DNA of 64,000 nt from Sporosarcina cyprini (GTDB lineage: Bacteria > Bacillota > Bacilli > Bacillales_A > Planococcaceae). Under the pieces are notes generated by a model. That model was not told the origin of the DNA and did not search any database. It saw nothing but the letters and a program-made list of their open reading frames with translations. The stretch is taken from contig NZ_JAKMHX010000006.1 in assembly GCF_022048975.1 (NCBI RefSeq), positions 1 to 64,000 of the forward strand. The letters run 5' to 3'. Position 1 is the first letter of the stretch, and each line of letters opens with the position of its first letter. A program made the translations under genes and the position numbers. This document shows, one piece after another, positions 35,266-43,242 of this stretch.

Positions 35266-35519
35266 CTCCTGCACATTCACCCCATCCAAACCCGGGTTCC
35301 ACCATTGCCTTTTAAAATAAGTCTTTCAACTTTCCCTCACTCACATTTTTTGTTACGCTTTGACCACTTTTTACTGCTTTCTCACGCTTTTTGTTTATGT
35401 TTTTCAGGGTTTAAAAGTAGTGAAAAGGGTTTAAAGGTTTTTGAATAACAAGCTTTGTTTTAAACGATCGGGACTAGGTATTGAGAGTTTATATTAAAAT
35501 GCCGGAGTTTATTGCTAGG
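35266..35519. repeat. Direct repeat B flanking the island
   Basis: About 254 bases matching repeat A (27091-27385) in the same orientation, from CTCCTGCACATTCACCCC to GGAGTTTATTGC. It lacks about 40 bases present in A. It holds no gene. Confidence 0.8.
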
Positions 35520-35552
35520 CAAGAACCCTCATTTCCCCCCGCGTTTTCTTCA

Positions 35553-35740
35553 AGTTTTGCGCGCTTTTTCACGCTTTTTGCTCACGTTTTTTTCAGTTTC
35601 GAATAAAGCCTTGAATTTCCCACTATTTACCAAAAAAATGAAATGACGGGGATCAAGAGCCAGGGAGAGACCTCGATTGGCGCCGACTTTGTTTAAAATG
35701 GTGTGGCGGCGCATTTGGACTTTATTTTAAAGGGTGTGAC
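35553..35740. repeat. Third, diverged copy of the flanking repeat
   Basis: A partial copy: it shares CACGCTTTTTG.TCACGTTTTT, GGATCAAG..CAG and GACTTTGTTT.AAA with repeat A, in the same order. It ends just before the stop of rlmD. The 35109-35752 gap thus consists of a hairpin, repeat B and this copy. Confidence 0.55.
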
Positions 35741-35752
35741 TTTATTGTGTGG

Positions 35753-37123
35753 TTACAAGAATGTTAATTTCAACCAAGTCACACACTCCACATGACTGCT
35801 CTGAGGGAACATATCCACCGGCTGCACTTCCTGTGTCTGGTAGCCGCCATCCTCCAAAATTCGCAGATCGCGTGCCAGCGTGCCCGGGTTGCAGGAAACA
35901 TAGACGATCCGCTCTGGTTTGTATTTCAAAATTGTTTGCAGCAGCTTTTCATCGCAGCCTTTGCGCGGCGGATCCACCACAAGCACATCGAACCGTTTTC
36001 CTTCAGCATACCATCTTGGGATTACGTCTTCTGCTGCTCCGGCCTCGAAGTGAGCATTCGCTATCCCATTTAATTCAGCATTCCGCTTGGCATCTTCAAT
36101 TGCCTGCGGAACGATTTCAACGCCGTATACTTCCTTCGCCTGCTGGGCAAGGAACAACGATATCGTTCCTATTCCACAATAAGCGTCAATCACGGTTTCA
36201 TCACCGGAAAGGTGGGCGTATGCCAGCGCTTGTCCATACAGGACTTCCGTTTGCACAGGGTTCACTTGATAAAAGGAGCGAGCGGAAATTTCAAACTGGA
36301 CGTCCCCAATTTTATCGATAATGACTGACTTGCCATACAGATTTATTGTTTCATTTCCGAATATGACGTTCGTTTTGTCCGAATTGACGTTCTGCATGAT
36401 GGATGTCACTTCAGGTACGACTCGCTTGATTAAATCCACAACGGCCTGCTTTTGCGGAAACTTCTTTTTCAATGTCACGAGAACGACCATGATCTCGCCT
36501 GTCGCCCGCCCTTTCCGGACAATCAAATGCCGCAGCATACCACGATGCGCCTTCTCATCATAGGCGTCCAGGCCAAGCGCATGCACTTCATGCTTCAGCG
36601 TGGACATCAGCTCATCCGCTTCCTCGCTCTGAATAATGCAGACATCTGTGTCGACGATATGATGTGTACGCGTCTTAAAGAAACCCGATACAACGTGACC
36701 GTTCCGTTCGCTGAAGGGAATCTGCGATTTATTGCGATAGCGCCAAGGGTCTTGCATTCCTTTGACAGGATGGACAGGGACATGAGGCAGCTTCGCGATC
36801 CGGTCGATGACATCGCGTACTTGCTTTTGTTTTTGCTGAAGCTGTGCTTCATAGGAGAGATGCTGCAATTGGCAGCCTCCGCATTCCCAGAACACATGGC
36901 ATGGGGCTTCTACCCGGCTCGGCGCTTGCCGTTTCACTTCAAGCAGTTCAGCAAAACCGTAATTTTTCAATGTTTTTCCGACTTTGATTTCCACTTCCTC
37001 ACCAGGCAGCGCACCTGGAATGAATAACGGATATCCTTCCACTTTCGCAACGCCTGACCCGTCATGTGTCAAATCCTCTACAGACACGGTGAGGCGATCA
37101 TTTTGATTTACTATAAAAGACAT
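35753..37123 (-). CDS. rlmD: 23S rRNA (uracil-C5)-methyltransferase RlmD/RlmCD
   Basis: A 456-residue protein. It has an N-terminal TRAM domain (VSVEDLTHDGSGVAK), a four-cysteine iron-sulfur motif that includes CHVFWECGGCQLQ, and a Rossmann methyltransferase domain with DAYCGIGTIS, VDPPRKGCD and the catalytic cysteine in SCNPGTLARDL. In Bacillus the orthologue (YefA, RlmCD) makes m5U at both 747 and 1939 of 23S rRNA. The start is ATG at 37123, nine bases after GGAGG; 34 extra in-frame codons upstream lack a binding site. The dgkB gene, usually its close neighbour in Bacillus, is separated here by the repeat array and cyd operon. Confidence 0.92.
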   Translation of the reverse strand: MSFIVNQNDRLTVSVEDLTHDGSGVAKVEGYPLFIPGALPGEEVEIKVGKTLKNYGFAELLEVKRQAPSRVEAPCHVFWECGGCQLQHLSYEAQLQQKQKQVRDVIDRIAKLPHVPVHPVKGMQDPWRYRNKSQIPFSERNGHVVSGFFKTRTHHIVDTDVCIIQSEEADELMSTLKHEVHALGLDAYDEKAHRGMLRHLIVRKGRATGEIMVVLVTLKKKFPQKQAVVDLIKRVVPEVTSIMQNVNSDKTNVIFGNETINLYGKSVIIDKIGDVQFEISARSFYQVNPVQTEVLYGQALAYAHLSGDETVIDAYCGIGTISLFLAQQAKEVYGVEIVPQAIEDAKRNAELNGIANAHFEAGAAEDVIPRWYAEGKRFDVLVVDPPRKGCDEKLLQTILKYKPERIVYVSCNPGTLARDLRILEDGGYQTQEVQPVDMFPQSSHVECVTWLKLTFL

Positions 37124-37207
37124 GTCGTTCTTCCTCCACATTTCGTATGTACACAGTGTAGCATGTTTTACTGACGGTAAGCAGTTTCTGAACATTTTCT
37201 CATAAAG

Positions 37208-37254
37208 AAAAGGGACATCTCTCATCTTGTGGAATGGAGAATTGTCCCTTTTAA
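37208..37254 (-). terminator. Hairpin upstream of rlmD
   Basis: AAAAGGGACA and TGTCCCTTTT enclose 25 bases that include a TCTC/GAGA pair. On the minus strand it ends TTTTCTTT. It probably stops read-through from the cyd operon and array before rlmD. Confidence 0.6.
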
Positions 37255-37337
37255 CGTTTTGATTTTAGCATTGAAGCTCGCTTCAATGGTTGCGCGTCCA
37301 ATTCCTGAATTGTGATTACTGCATTTCCTGCTTCATT

Positions 37338-38030
37338 TTGGCGCACTTGCCTACTTATTTGGCGTGCCAACGCTGTTATTTGGCGTTTTTTCCGCTCATT
37401 TGGCGCGTAAGCAGCTGAATTTGGCACACCCACATGTTATTTTGGCGAATTTTTCTTTTATTTGGCGCCTCGCCTTAACATGACTGAGTTATTGGCGTTC
37501 AGCTCGCATTATTGGCGTTCAAACCAAGTTATTGGCGTTCAACACGGAGTTATTGGCGTTCACCCCGAGTTATTGGCGTTCAAACCAAGTTATTGGCGTT
37601 CCCCCCGAGTTATTGGCGTTCAGCCCGGGTTATTGGCGTTCAACTCGGGTTATTGGCGTTCAACTCGGGTTATTGGCGTTCAACCCGGGTTTCTGGCGTT
37701 CAGCCAGGCTTTCTGGCGTTCAAACCGGCTTTCTGGCGTTCACCCTGGGTTTCTGGCGTTCAAACCAGGTTTCTGGCGTTCAACCAGATATTCTGGCGTT
37801 CAAACCGGGTTTCTGGCGTTCAGCCAGGGTTTCTGGCGTTCAAACCAGGTTTCTGGCGTTCAACCAGTTATTCTGGCGTTCAACCAGGCTTTCTGGCGTT
37901 CAACCAGGCTTTCTGGCGTTCAACCAGATATTCTGGCGTTCAAACCAGGTTTCTGGCGTTCAACCAGATATTCTAACGTTGAAACCAAGTTACTGGCGTT
38001 CAGCCCGGCTTTCTGGCGTTCAGCTAAATT
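37338..38030. repeat. 20-base tandem-repeat array
   Basis: From 37480 to 38021 a unit ending TTGGCGTTC or CTGGCGTTC recurs about 27 times. All spacings are 20 bases except one of 21. Units up to about 37680 carry TTATTGGCGTTC; later ones carry TTTCTGGCGTTC. A six- to eight-base part (AACCAGA, AAACCGG, AGCCCGG and so on) varies. Upstream, 37338-37470 holds degenerate TTTGGCG units about 18-22 bases apart. The right end decays through TAACGTTG and ACCGGCATC. There are no spacers, so it is not CRISPR. All plus-strand frames are open only because 20 is not a multiple of three and the unit lacks stops. Confidence 0.95.
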
Positions 38031-38103
38031 AACCGGCATCCAAGCCGCTTAACCCGCATGCAAGCCAGACACCAATCCACCGATCCGCCACCATCAAACC
38101 CGT

Positions 38104-38253
38104 TCACTTCTTCGACTTACGCTTTGCCTTTCGTCCTGCGGCGTTGATAATCGCTTCGTCTTTCGGGGCGATGAAGAACCCGATGACGAGGGCGGCGATG
38201 AGCACGAGGAAGGGGGCAATGAAAATATAGAATTCCGTAAATGTTATTGGCAT
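38104..38253 (-). CDS. cydS: CydS-like small subunit of cytochrome bd oxidase
   Basis: A 49-residue membrane peptide read directly from the sequence: one transmembrane helix (FYIFIAPFLVLIAALVIGFF) followed by APKD and a basic tail ending KRKSKK. It aligns with CydS of the Geobacillus bd oxidase, sharing an AP, hydrophobic run and KD pattern. CydS blocks or stabilises the haem-b595 side of the enzyme. The gene starts 14 bases after cydB with AAGGAG upstream, so it belongs to the operon. The basic tail is longer than in the Geobacillus protein. The assignment rests on context plus a short match. Confidence 0.7.
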   Translation of the reverse strand: MPITFTEFYIFIAPFLVLIAALVIGFFIAPKDEAIINAAGRKAKRKSKK

Positions 38254-38267
38254 GTTTCATCATCTCC

Positions 38268-39293
38268 TTATGCGTGATGGTCGCTCTTTCCGCGGACGTA
38301 TTCTTTGTTAAATAGGAACAGCCGCATGATCAGGATGAGCGACGGTATGAGCAGACATAGGCCAAGGATGAACGCGATGACGAGGGCGGTCGCCATGGCC
38401 GGGTTGGTGAAGCTGTCGTACAGTGTTAAGTACGGGTAGAGCAAGTATGGATAATGGGACGCGCCGTAGCCGAAAAAGGCGAAGGCGAATTGGCCGCCGA
38501 GCAGGCCGAATGCCCAACCGTATTGTTTTCGTGCGGCGAGCAGGTAGACGGTCCCGATGAATAAGATGAACGAGATGAGAAACATCGGCCAGAACGTTTG
38601 GATGTTCTCGTAATGATCCGGGTTGTGCTTGCGTAATTCGAAAATGATGCCGCCAGCCGTAATTATCGTTGGGAGCGACCAAATGAGCGCATATTTCCGG
38701 AGCAGGCCGGTTGCCTCGATGTCGCCTGCTTTATTGGCATACCATGTAAGGAACACCGCAGAAATGTAAAGTGTTGCGGACAGACTCAGTACGACAATCG
38801 ACCAGGTCAGCGGGCTTGTGAATAGTAGCCAATAATCCAAGACTGGACGGCCATCAATCATTTCGATAAAACCGCCTTCGGAGATCGTCAGTACGATGGA
38901 TAAGGAAGCGGGTATGAGTAGTCCGGCCAAGCCGTACATGAATGAATACCCTTTATGCCCCCTGGCTCCGTATGTTTCGAATGCATAGTACGAACCGCGC
39001 ACGGCCAGCAGGATGATTCCAAAGCTGACCGGAATTAGCAAGGTCGTTCCGTAATAAAAGGCTGTTTTCGGAAAGAAACCAATGATCCCGACGAAGAAGA
39101 AGACGAGAAAGACGTTGGTCACTTCCCATACCGGGGACAGGTAACGCTGGATGACGTTTGTCAAAATCCGCTGTTTTCCCGTCAGCAAGCTGTAAGCATT
39201 AAAGAAGCCTGCTCCGAAATCAATGGCACCTACCATAATGTAGCCGAACAAAAATGTCCAAAGAACCGATATACCAAGAATCTCTAAATTCAT
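38268..39293 (-). CDS. cydB: Cytochrome d ubiquinol oxidase subunit II
   Basis: A 341-residue membrane protein with about eight or nine segments. The opening LWTFLFGYIMVGAIDFGAGFF, followed by AVRGSYYAFETYG, matches subunit II of bd-type quinol oxidases of the YthB group. It structurally mirrors subunit I and helps form the oxidase dimer. Its ATG overlaps the cydA stop by four bases. Confidence 0.92.
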   Translation of the reverse strand: MNLEILGISVLWTFLFGYIMVGAIDFGAGFFNAYSLLTGKQRILTNVIQRYLSPVWEVTNVFLVFFFVGIIGFFPKTAFYYGTTLLIPVSFGIILLAVRGSYYAFETYGARGHKGYSFMYGLAGLLIPASLSIVLTISEGGFIEMIDGRPVLDYWLLFTSPLTWSIVVLSLSATLYISAVFLTWYANKAGDIEATGLLRKYALIWSLPTIITAGGIIFELRKHNPDHYENIQTFWPMFLISFILFIGTVYLLAARKQYGWAFGLLGGQFAFAFFGYGASHYPYLLYPYLTLYDSFTNPAMATALVIAFILGLCLLIPSLILIMRLFLFNKEYVRGKSDHHA

Positions 39294-40636
39294 CGTACAT
39301 CACTTCCCCTTTCCGCATGACGATCTTCCAGTTCACGTTCCACCGGATTTTTGCGGAACATTCTTCTCAGAACGACCACACTGCCGGTACCGAGTACCAA
39401 GTATAGGGCACAGAATAAAACGAGCATCAGATCTACGTGATTGCTTGTCGTTGCTGCTTCCTCGACGCGCATAATTCGGCGCAAAATCCACGGCTGCCGT
39501 CCGACTTCCGCAAGCCACCATCCGAATTCAATGGCAAGGAATGATAAGGGACCGCCTAAAACGATAAGCCAGCGGAACCACCTGGATTGGACAGATTTCC
39601 AGCCTCTTCGAATGCCGAACCAGAACCAGGCCGCAAGAAACGCCATCCACATACCAATCAATACCATGAAGTTGAAAAGAAAATGAATATACAAAGGTGG
39701 GCGTTCATCCACAGGGAATTGATCCAGACCTATTACTTCTGCTGTTGGATCATTATGGGCAAGCAATGAAAGGCCAAATGGCACTTTAATTGCATATTTC
39801 ACTTCATCATTTTTCAGAATGCCTAACAACACCAGCTCGGCGTTCTCTTTTGTTTCAAAATGCCATTCAGCTGCGGCGAGCTTCTCCGGCTGATACTCCG
39901 CCAAATATTTACCCGAAAAATCACCGATGATTGCGGTGGCGATGGAAAATACCAAGCCGAGCTTCATTGTTAAGTAGAGCGCTTTTTTGTGATACATATG
40001 GTCGGAGCCCTTCAGCAATCTGAACGCGGCTATTGCAGCAAGAACGAATGCCGCTGTCATATATGCCGTAATGACGACATGCGCCACTTTGGTCGGCATC
40101 GCCGGGTTGAACATGGCGATAATCGGATTAATATTAACGAGCTGCCCATTGACTATATCAAAGCCTTGCGGTGCATTCATGAAGGCATTGACGATGGTAA
40201 TGAATACGGCAGAAAAAGAAGCTCCGATGGCTACTGGAACGAGCAGCAGCAAGTGTTTCTTCTGATTCTCGAATCGATCCCATGTGTACAAATAAATCCC
40301 AAGGAAAATTGCTTCAAAAAAGAATGCAAAGGTTTCCATAAATAATGGCAATGCAATTACATTACCGGCGAGCTCCATGAAATTCGGCCACAATAACGAT
40401 AATTGGAGTCCGATAGCCGTACCTGTCACAACTCCGACCGCCACCGTAATAACGAAACCGCGTGCCCAACGTCTGGCCAGTAATATGTAGTGCTCGTCAT
40501 TTTTCTTAATGCCGACCCATTGAGCAATCATGATCATGATGGGCACACCGACACCAATTGTGGCATACAAAATGTGAAAGCTCAGCGTCAACTCTGTTAA
40601 GACGCGCGAATAGAAGACCGCTTCTTCATTTATCAT
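39290..40636 (-). CDS. cydA: Cytochrome d ubiquinol oxidase subunit I
   Basis: A 448-residue subunit that carries haems b558, b595 and d and oxidises menaquinol while reducing oxygen. It begins YSRVLTELTLSFHILYATIGVG, with the histidine haem ligand, and has the conserved GRQPW motif near residue 380. The quinol loop is of the short (YthA) type. The start is ATG at 40636, four bases after GAGGGGGCAGGG; 11 codons further upstream are in frame but without a site. The operon reads small ORF-cydA-cydB-cydS. No maturation genes cydCD lie in the window. Confidence 0.92.
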   Translation of the reverse strand: MINEEAVFYSRVLTELTLSFHILYATIGVGVPIMIMIAQWVGIKKNDEHYILLARRWARGFVITVAVGVVTGTAIGLQLSLLWPNFMELAGNVIALPLFMETFAFFFEAIFLGIYLYTWDRFENQKKHLLLLVPVAIGASFSAVFITIVNAFMNAPQGFDIVNGQLVNINPIIAMFNPAMPTKVAHVVITAYMTAAFVLAAIAAFRLLKGSDHMYHKKALYLTMKLGLVFSIATAIIGDFSGKYLAEYQPEKLAAAEWHFETKENAELVLLGILKNDEVKYAIKVPFGLSLLAHNDPTAEVIGLDQFPVDERPPLYIHFLFNFMVLIGMWMAFLAAWFWFGIRRGWKSVQSRWFRWLIVLGGPLSFLAIEFGWWLAEVGRQPWILRRIMRVEEAATTSNHVDLMLVLFCALYLVLGTGSVVVLRRMFRKNPVERELEDRHAERGSDVR

Positions 40637-40649
40637 TTGCCCTGCCCCC

Positions 40650-40742
40650 TCATCCGAAAATTCGTCCAAGAATTGAAATAAACATAATGCCTGCTACGAT
40701 GAACGCTAGCCATATCAGCCACTTTTCATGATTTTTATACAT
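40650..40742 (-). CDS. 30-residue membrane ORF upstream of cydA
   Basis: A very short frame, MYKNHEKWLIWLAFIVAG and then MFISILGRIFG, with one transmembrane helix. Its stop lies 13 bases before the cydA start and inside the cydA binding site, so the two would be coupled. A GGGGAAAGTGG lies upstream, but about ten bases away. Small hydrophobic subunits are common in bd oxidases, so a real product is plausible, though not proven. Confidence 0.45.
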   Translation of the reverse strand: MYKNHEKWLIWLAFIVAGIMFISILGRIFG

Positions 40743-40940
40743 AAGATATCAACCACTTTCCCCATTCATTATTCATTCGATATCCACTCTTTCTTGTTGA
40801 AGTCATTCCTTCTTATCCTTCCCTCATTTATAGGAAGAATAACTTTCATTTATGAGCTATCTGTGAATAATCTTCGTCCAATCGGGTACAGAACAGGGAC
40901 AAATGCATGACATTGACAAAAACCAATTTAAACAGCACAC

Positions 40941-40969
40941 TTGCGAATCTTTGGAATCTTATGTAGAAT
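40941..40969 (+). promoter_or_regulatory. Promoter of the nudix gene
   Basis: TTGCGA, 17 bases, TAGAAT, 32 bases before the nudix ATG. The rest of 40743-41001 shows no gene. Confidence 0.55.
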
Positions 40970-41001
40970 GAATTAATTAACGAGTTTGTGAGGTGAGCAC
41001 A

Positions 41002-41439
41002 ATGGAAGTGAAACGAAAAGTATTAGCGTATATTACGAAAGGGACACAAGACGACCTAAAACTCCTTGTGTTCGAGCAGAAGGATCATCCCGAAGCCGGC
41101 ATCCAAGTGCCTGGAGGAACTATAGAGGAAGATGAATTGCTGATCGATGCACTGTACCGAGAAGTGGAGGAAGAGACTGGGATCCCCCGAGATCGTTTAG
41201 AATTGGTCGGTAAGCTGCACAAAAAGAACCATTACCCTAAAAACCAGGAAGATGTTGTGTATGAACGCAATATTTTTCATTTGTCCTACACGGGCAATAG
41301 CGAGGACGCGTGGGAAAATCATGTCTATAGCGACGGCAAGGACAATGGATTGACCTTTTGTTGCCGATGGGTGCCGATGAGCCAACTCCCGGATTTGGCA
41401 GGACGGCAGGACGAAGCACTTGATTTTATGGACTCATGA
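41002..41439 (+). CDS. NUDIX hydrolase
   Basis: A 145-residue protein with the Nudix box GGTIEEDELLIDALYREVEE followed by ETGI, the metal-binding loop-helix-loop for pyrophosphate hydrolysis. The substrate cannot be told. The start is ATG at 41002, seven bases after GAGGTG. It forms a single-gene unit. Confidence 0.88.
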   Translation: MEVKRKVLAYITKGTQDDLKLLVFEQKDHPEAGIQVPGGTIEEDELLIDALYREVEEETGIPRDRLELVGKLHKKNHYPKNQEDVVYERNIFHLSYTGNSEDAWENHVYSDGKDNGLTFCCRWVPMSQLPDLAGRQDEALDFMDS

Positions 41440-41472
41440 ACTTATTCCAATTCTATTCCCTAAAAACGAGCT

Positions 41473-41512
41473 AAAAAACCTGCAAATCCCTTTAGAGGAT
41501 GTGCAGGTTTTT
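41473..41512. terminator. Bidirectional terminator
   Basis: AAAAAACCTGCA and TGCAGGTTTTT enclose about 17 bases between the convergent nudix and dgkB genes. Confidence 0.85.
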
Positions 41513-41556
41513 CAGTTCATCTATAAGTGGTCAGGCATACTTCAAAAATCCGCAAA

Positions 41557-42471
41557 TTATGCCCGGTCCTGTTCGCGCAGTTCATCATACGGCGCGAACA
41601 TTTCAATATGACGGTACAAGTTCTCAAATGTAGCAGGCAATGTGCCGCCGTATTCGCCGTCGAGATTCAGCAATACTTCCTCATCCGATGTCACTTTGAT
41701 ACGCTCAGCGCTCGTTGAAATGACAAGAGGATCATCCAAATGCTCTCCGCGAAGCGCCAATGAAACAACCCGAATGAATTCGGCGATATTGCATTTTTTC
41801 AAAATAAGCAATGTGAATTTGCCATCGTTGATACTCGATTGCGGTGCCAGTTTTTCAAAACCGCCAACCGAATTGGTTAACCCGACAAGGAAAAGCATAG
41901 CCTCTTCATCAAACACTTCTCCGTCATATTCGATGCGAACAGGGCTGGAGTGGATGGAGGGCAGCATTTCAATCCCTTTTAAATAATAGGCAAGCTGGCC
42001 TAGCATCGTCTTCAGACGGCTTGGCACTTCATATGTCAATTCGGTCAATCGGCCGCCTCCGGCAATATTAATGAAATAACGATTGCCGTTCATCAAGCCG
42101 ACGTCGACTGGAATTGACTTTCCTTCGATAATAATATCAAGCGCGGCATCGATATCCCGAGGGATACGGAGTGCCCTCGCAAAGTCATTCGTTGTACCAG
42201 TCGGAATCAAACCGATTTTGGGACGTTTCTCGTAGGAGGAGACACCGGCCACAACCTCATTCAACGTACCGTCTCCGCCTGACGCGATGATCAGGTCGAA
42301 TCCCCTCTCCACGGCATGCTTGGCGGCTTCTGTCGCATCCCCTTCGCAAGTCGTCGCATGGGCGGACGTTTCATAGCCTGCCTGTTCGAGTCTTTCTAAT
42401 ACTTCAGCCAGATGCTTGCGAAACACTTCTCTGCCCGCTGTCGGATTGTAAATAATTCGTGCACGCTTCAT
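41557..42471 (-). CDS. dgkB: Diacylglycerol kinase DgkB
   Basis: A 304-residue soluble lipid kinase. It has the catalytic-domain motifs IYNPTAGR (N-terminus), ASGGDGTLNEV (about 63-73) and GTTNDFARAL, plus the C-terminal LDGE. It rephosphorylates diacylglycerol left over from lipoteichoic-acid synthesis so that it can re-enter phospholipid synthesis. Its position near gatCAB matches yerQ of Bacillus. Confidence 0.93.
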   Translation of the reverse strand: MKRARIIYNPTAGREVFRKHLAEVLERLEQAGYETSAHATTCEGDATEAAKHAVERGFDLIIASGGDGTLNEVVAGVSSYEKRPKIGLIPTGTTNDFARALRIPRDIDAALDIIIEGKSIPVDVGLMNGNRYFINIAGGGRLTELTYEVPSRLKTMLGQLAYYLKGIEMLPSIHSSPVRIEYDGEVFDEEAMLFLVGLTNSVGGFEKLAPQSSINDGKFTLLILKKCNIAEFIRVVSLALRGEHLDDPLVISTSAERIKVTSDEEVLLNLDGEYGGTLPATFENLYRHIEMFAPYDELREQDRA

Positions 42472-42550
42472 CCTCGTTACCTCTCAATTCAACAATTATG
42501 ATAATAGTCCATCATTCATAAGACGTATCCGGACCATCCGGGTTTCCGAC

Positions 42551-43120
42551 TTATGCCTTTTCCTGCAAGACAGGCATGAATGTTTTTCGCATATCTTCAT
42601 AAACCGTCAACCAAAGTTCCGGTTTCGATGTGTATTCTGCCATTAACGTCTCAATGAATGCTCTCTGCTTCTCCTCAAATTCCGGATGTTCCTTTGGAGG
42701 CAATTGCTTGCGGCGCTCCAACACATCCTGCTGGATAGAAGCTGCCCGAGGTCCCCATTTCGCAGCCACTTCCCCATTGGCATCAAGTAGCAAGTAAATC
42801 GGTATGGACCGGCCGCCGTTCGTCAAATGCCTGTCAATCAAATCCGTGTCTTCATCCCGATATACGGTTCGCACATCCAAATCAGCCGCTTCCGCGATCC
42901 TGCGCAAAATGGCATTGTTCATCATGGCATCCCCGCACCAGTCTTCAGTAATGACAAGAATTTCAGGTCTTTTTTCCTTCAGCAATTCGATGAAACCATC
43001 ATCTTGCGGTACTTCGAATTTTTCATATACCCGTTCTGTGTTCTCTTTATGCTTCTCCATTTTAGCCGTATAGTCGGCGAGGGAGATTGCTTCGTCAAAA
43101 TATTGTTTTTCCGTTTTCAT
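42551..43120 (-). CDS. Thioredoxin-fold protein with a single-cysteine motif
   Basis: A 189-residue protein of the bacillithiol-era 'thioredoxin family' group. After an N-terminal helical region comes a thioredoxin fold with the active-site-like TEDWCGDAM, where only the first cysteine of the usual CxxC is present, and a cis-Pro region GGRSIPIYL. Such proteins may reduce mixed disulfides monothiolically or act as chaperones. The start is taken as ATG at 43120, after GGAGTGTGGAGAGA. It lies between gatB and dgkB but is separated by a hairpin from gatB. Confidence 0.75.
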   Translation of the reverse strand: MKTEKQYFDEAISLADYTAKMEKHKENTERVYEKFEVPQDDGFIELLKEKRPEILVITEDWCGDAMMNNAILRRIAEAADLDVRTVYRDEDTDLIDRHLTNGGRSIPIYLLLDANGEVAAKWGPRAASIQQDVLERRKQLPPKEHPEFEEKQRAFIETLMAEYTSKPELWLTVYEDMRKTFMPVLQEKA

Positions 43121-43185
43121 TCTCTCCACACTCCTTTACCCCAGTTTACGTATAGAAACGCCGCGAGGCAAACAACACGTTCAGA

Positions 43186-43226
43186 AAACGCCCTATGTCT
43201 TGACTCGGTGAAGCCAACCATAGGAC
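43186..43226 (-). terminator. Probable terminator of the gat operon
   Basis: CCTATG and CATAGG close a stem with an inner partly paired GTTGGCT/AGTCAAG segment, followed by GCGTTTTC on the minus strand, 19 bases after the gatB stop. Confidence 0.6.
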
Positions 43227-43242
43227 GTCCATAACATCGCTC

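Noticed and set aside
27091..35740. Insertion sequence or integrase at the island ends
   Set aside because: No transposase or recombinase gene and no short terminal inverted repeats were seen at either end; only the long direct repeats are present.
35749..37027. Long plus-strand ORFs opposite rlmD
   Set aside because: They are antisense shadows of rlmD: no binding sites and no recognisable protein motifs.
37338..38030. Tandem array as a CRISPR array
   Set aside because: Units are contiguous at 20 bases with only 6-8 variable bases and no 30-base unique spacers, and no cas genes lie in the window.
37462..38052. Three overlapping plus-strand ORFs over the tandem array (YWRS/IGVQ/LLAF repeats)
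   Set aside because: All three frames are open because the 20-base unit has no stop in its plus orientation; no ribosome binding site precedes any start, and the repeat variation does not respect codons.
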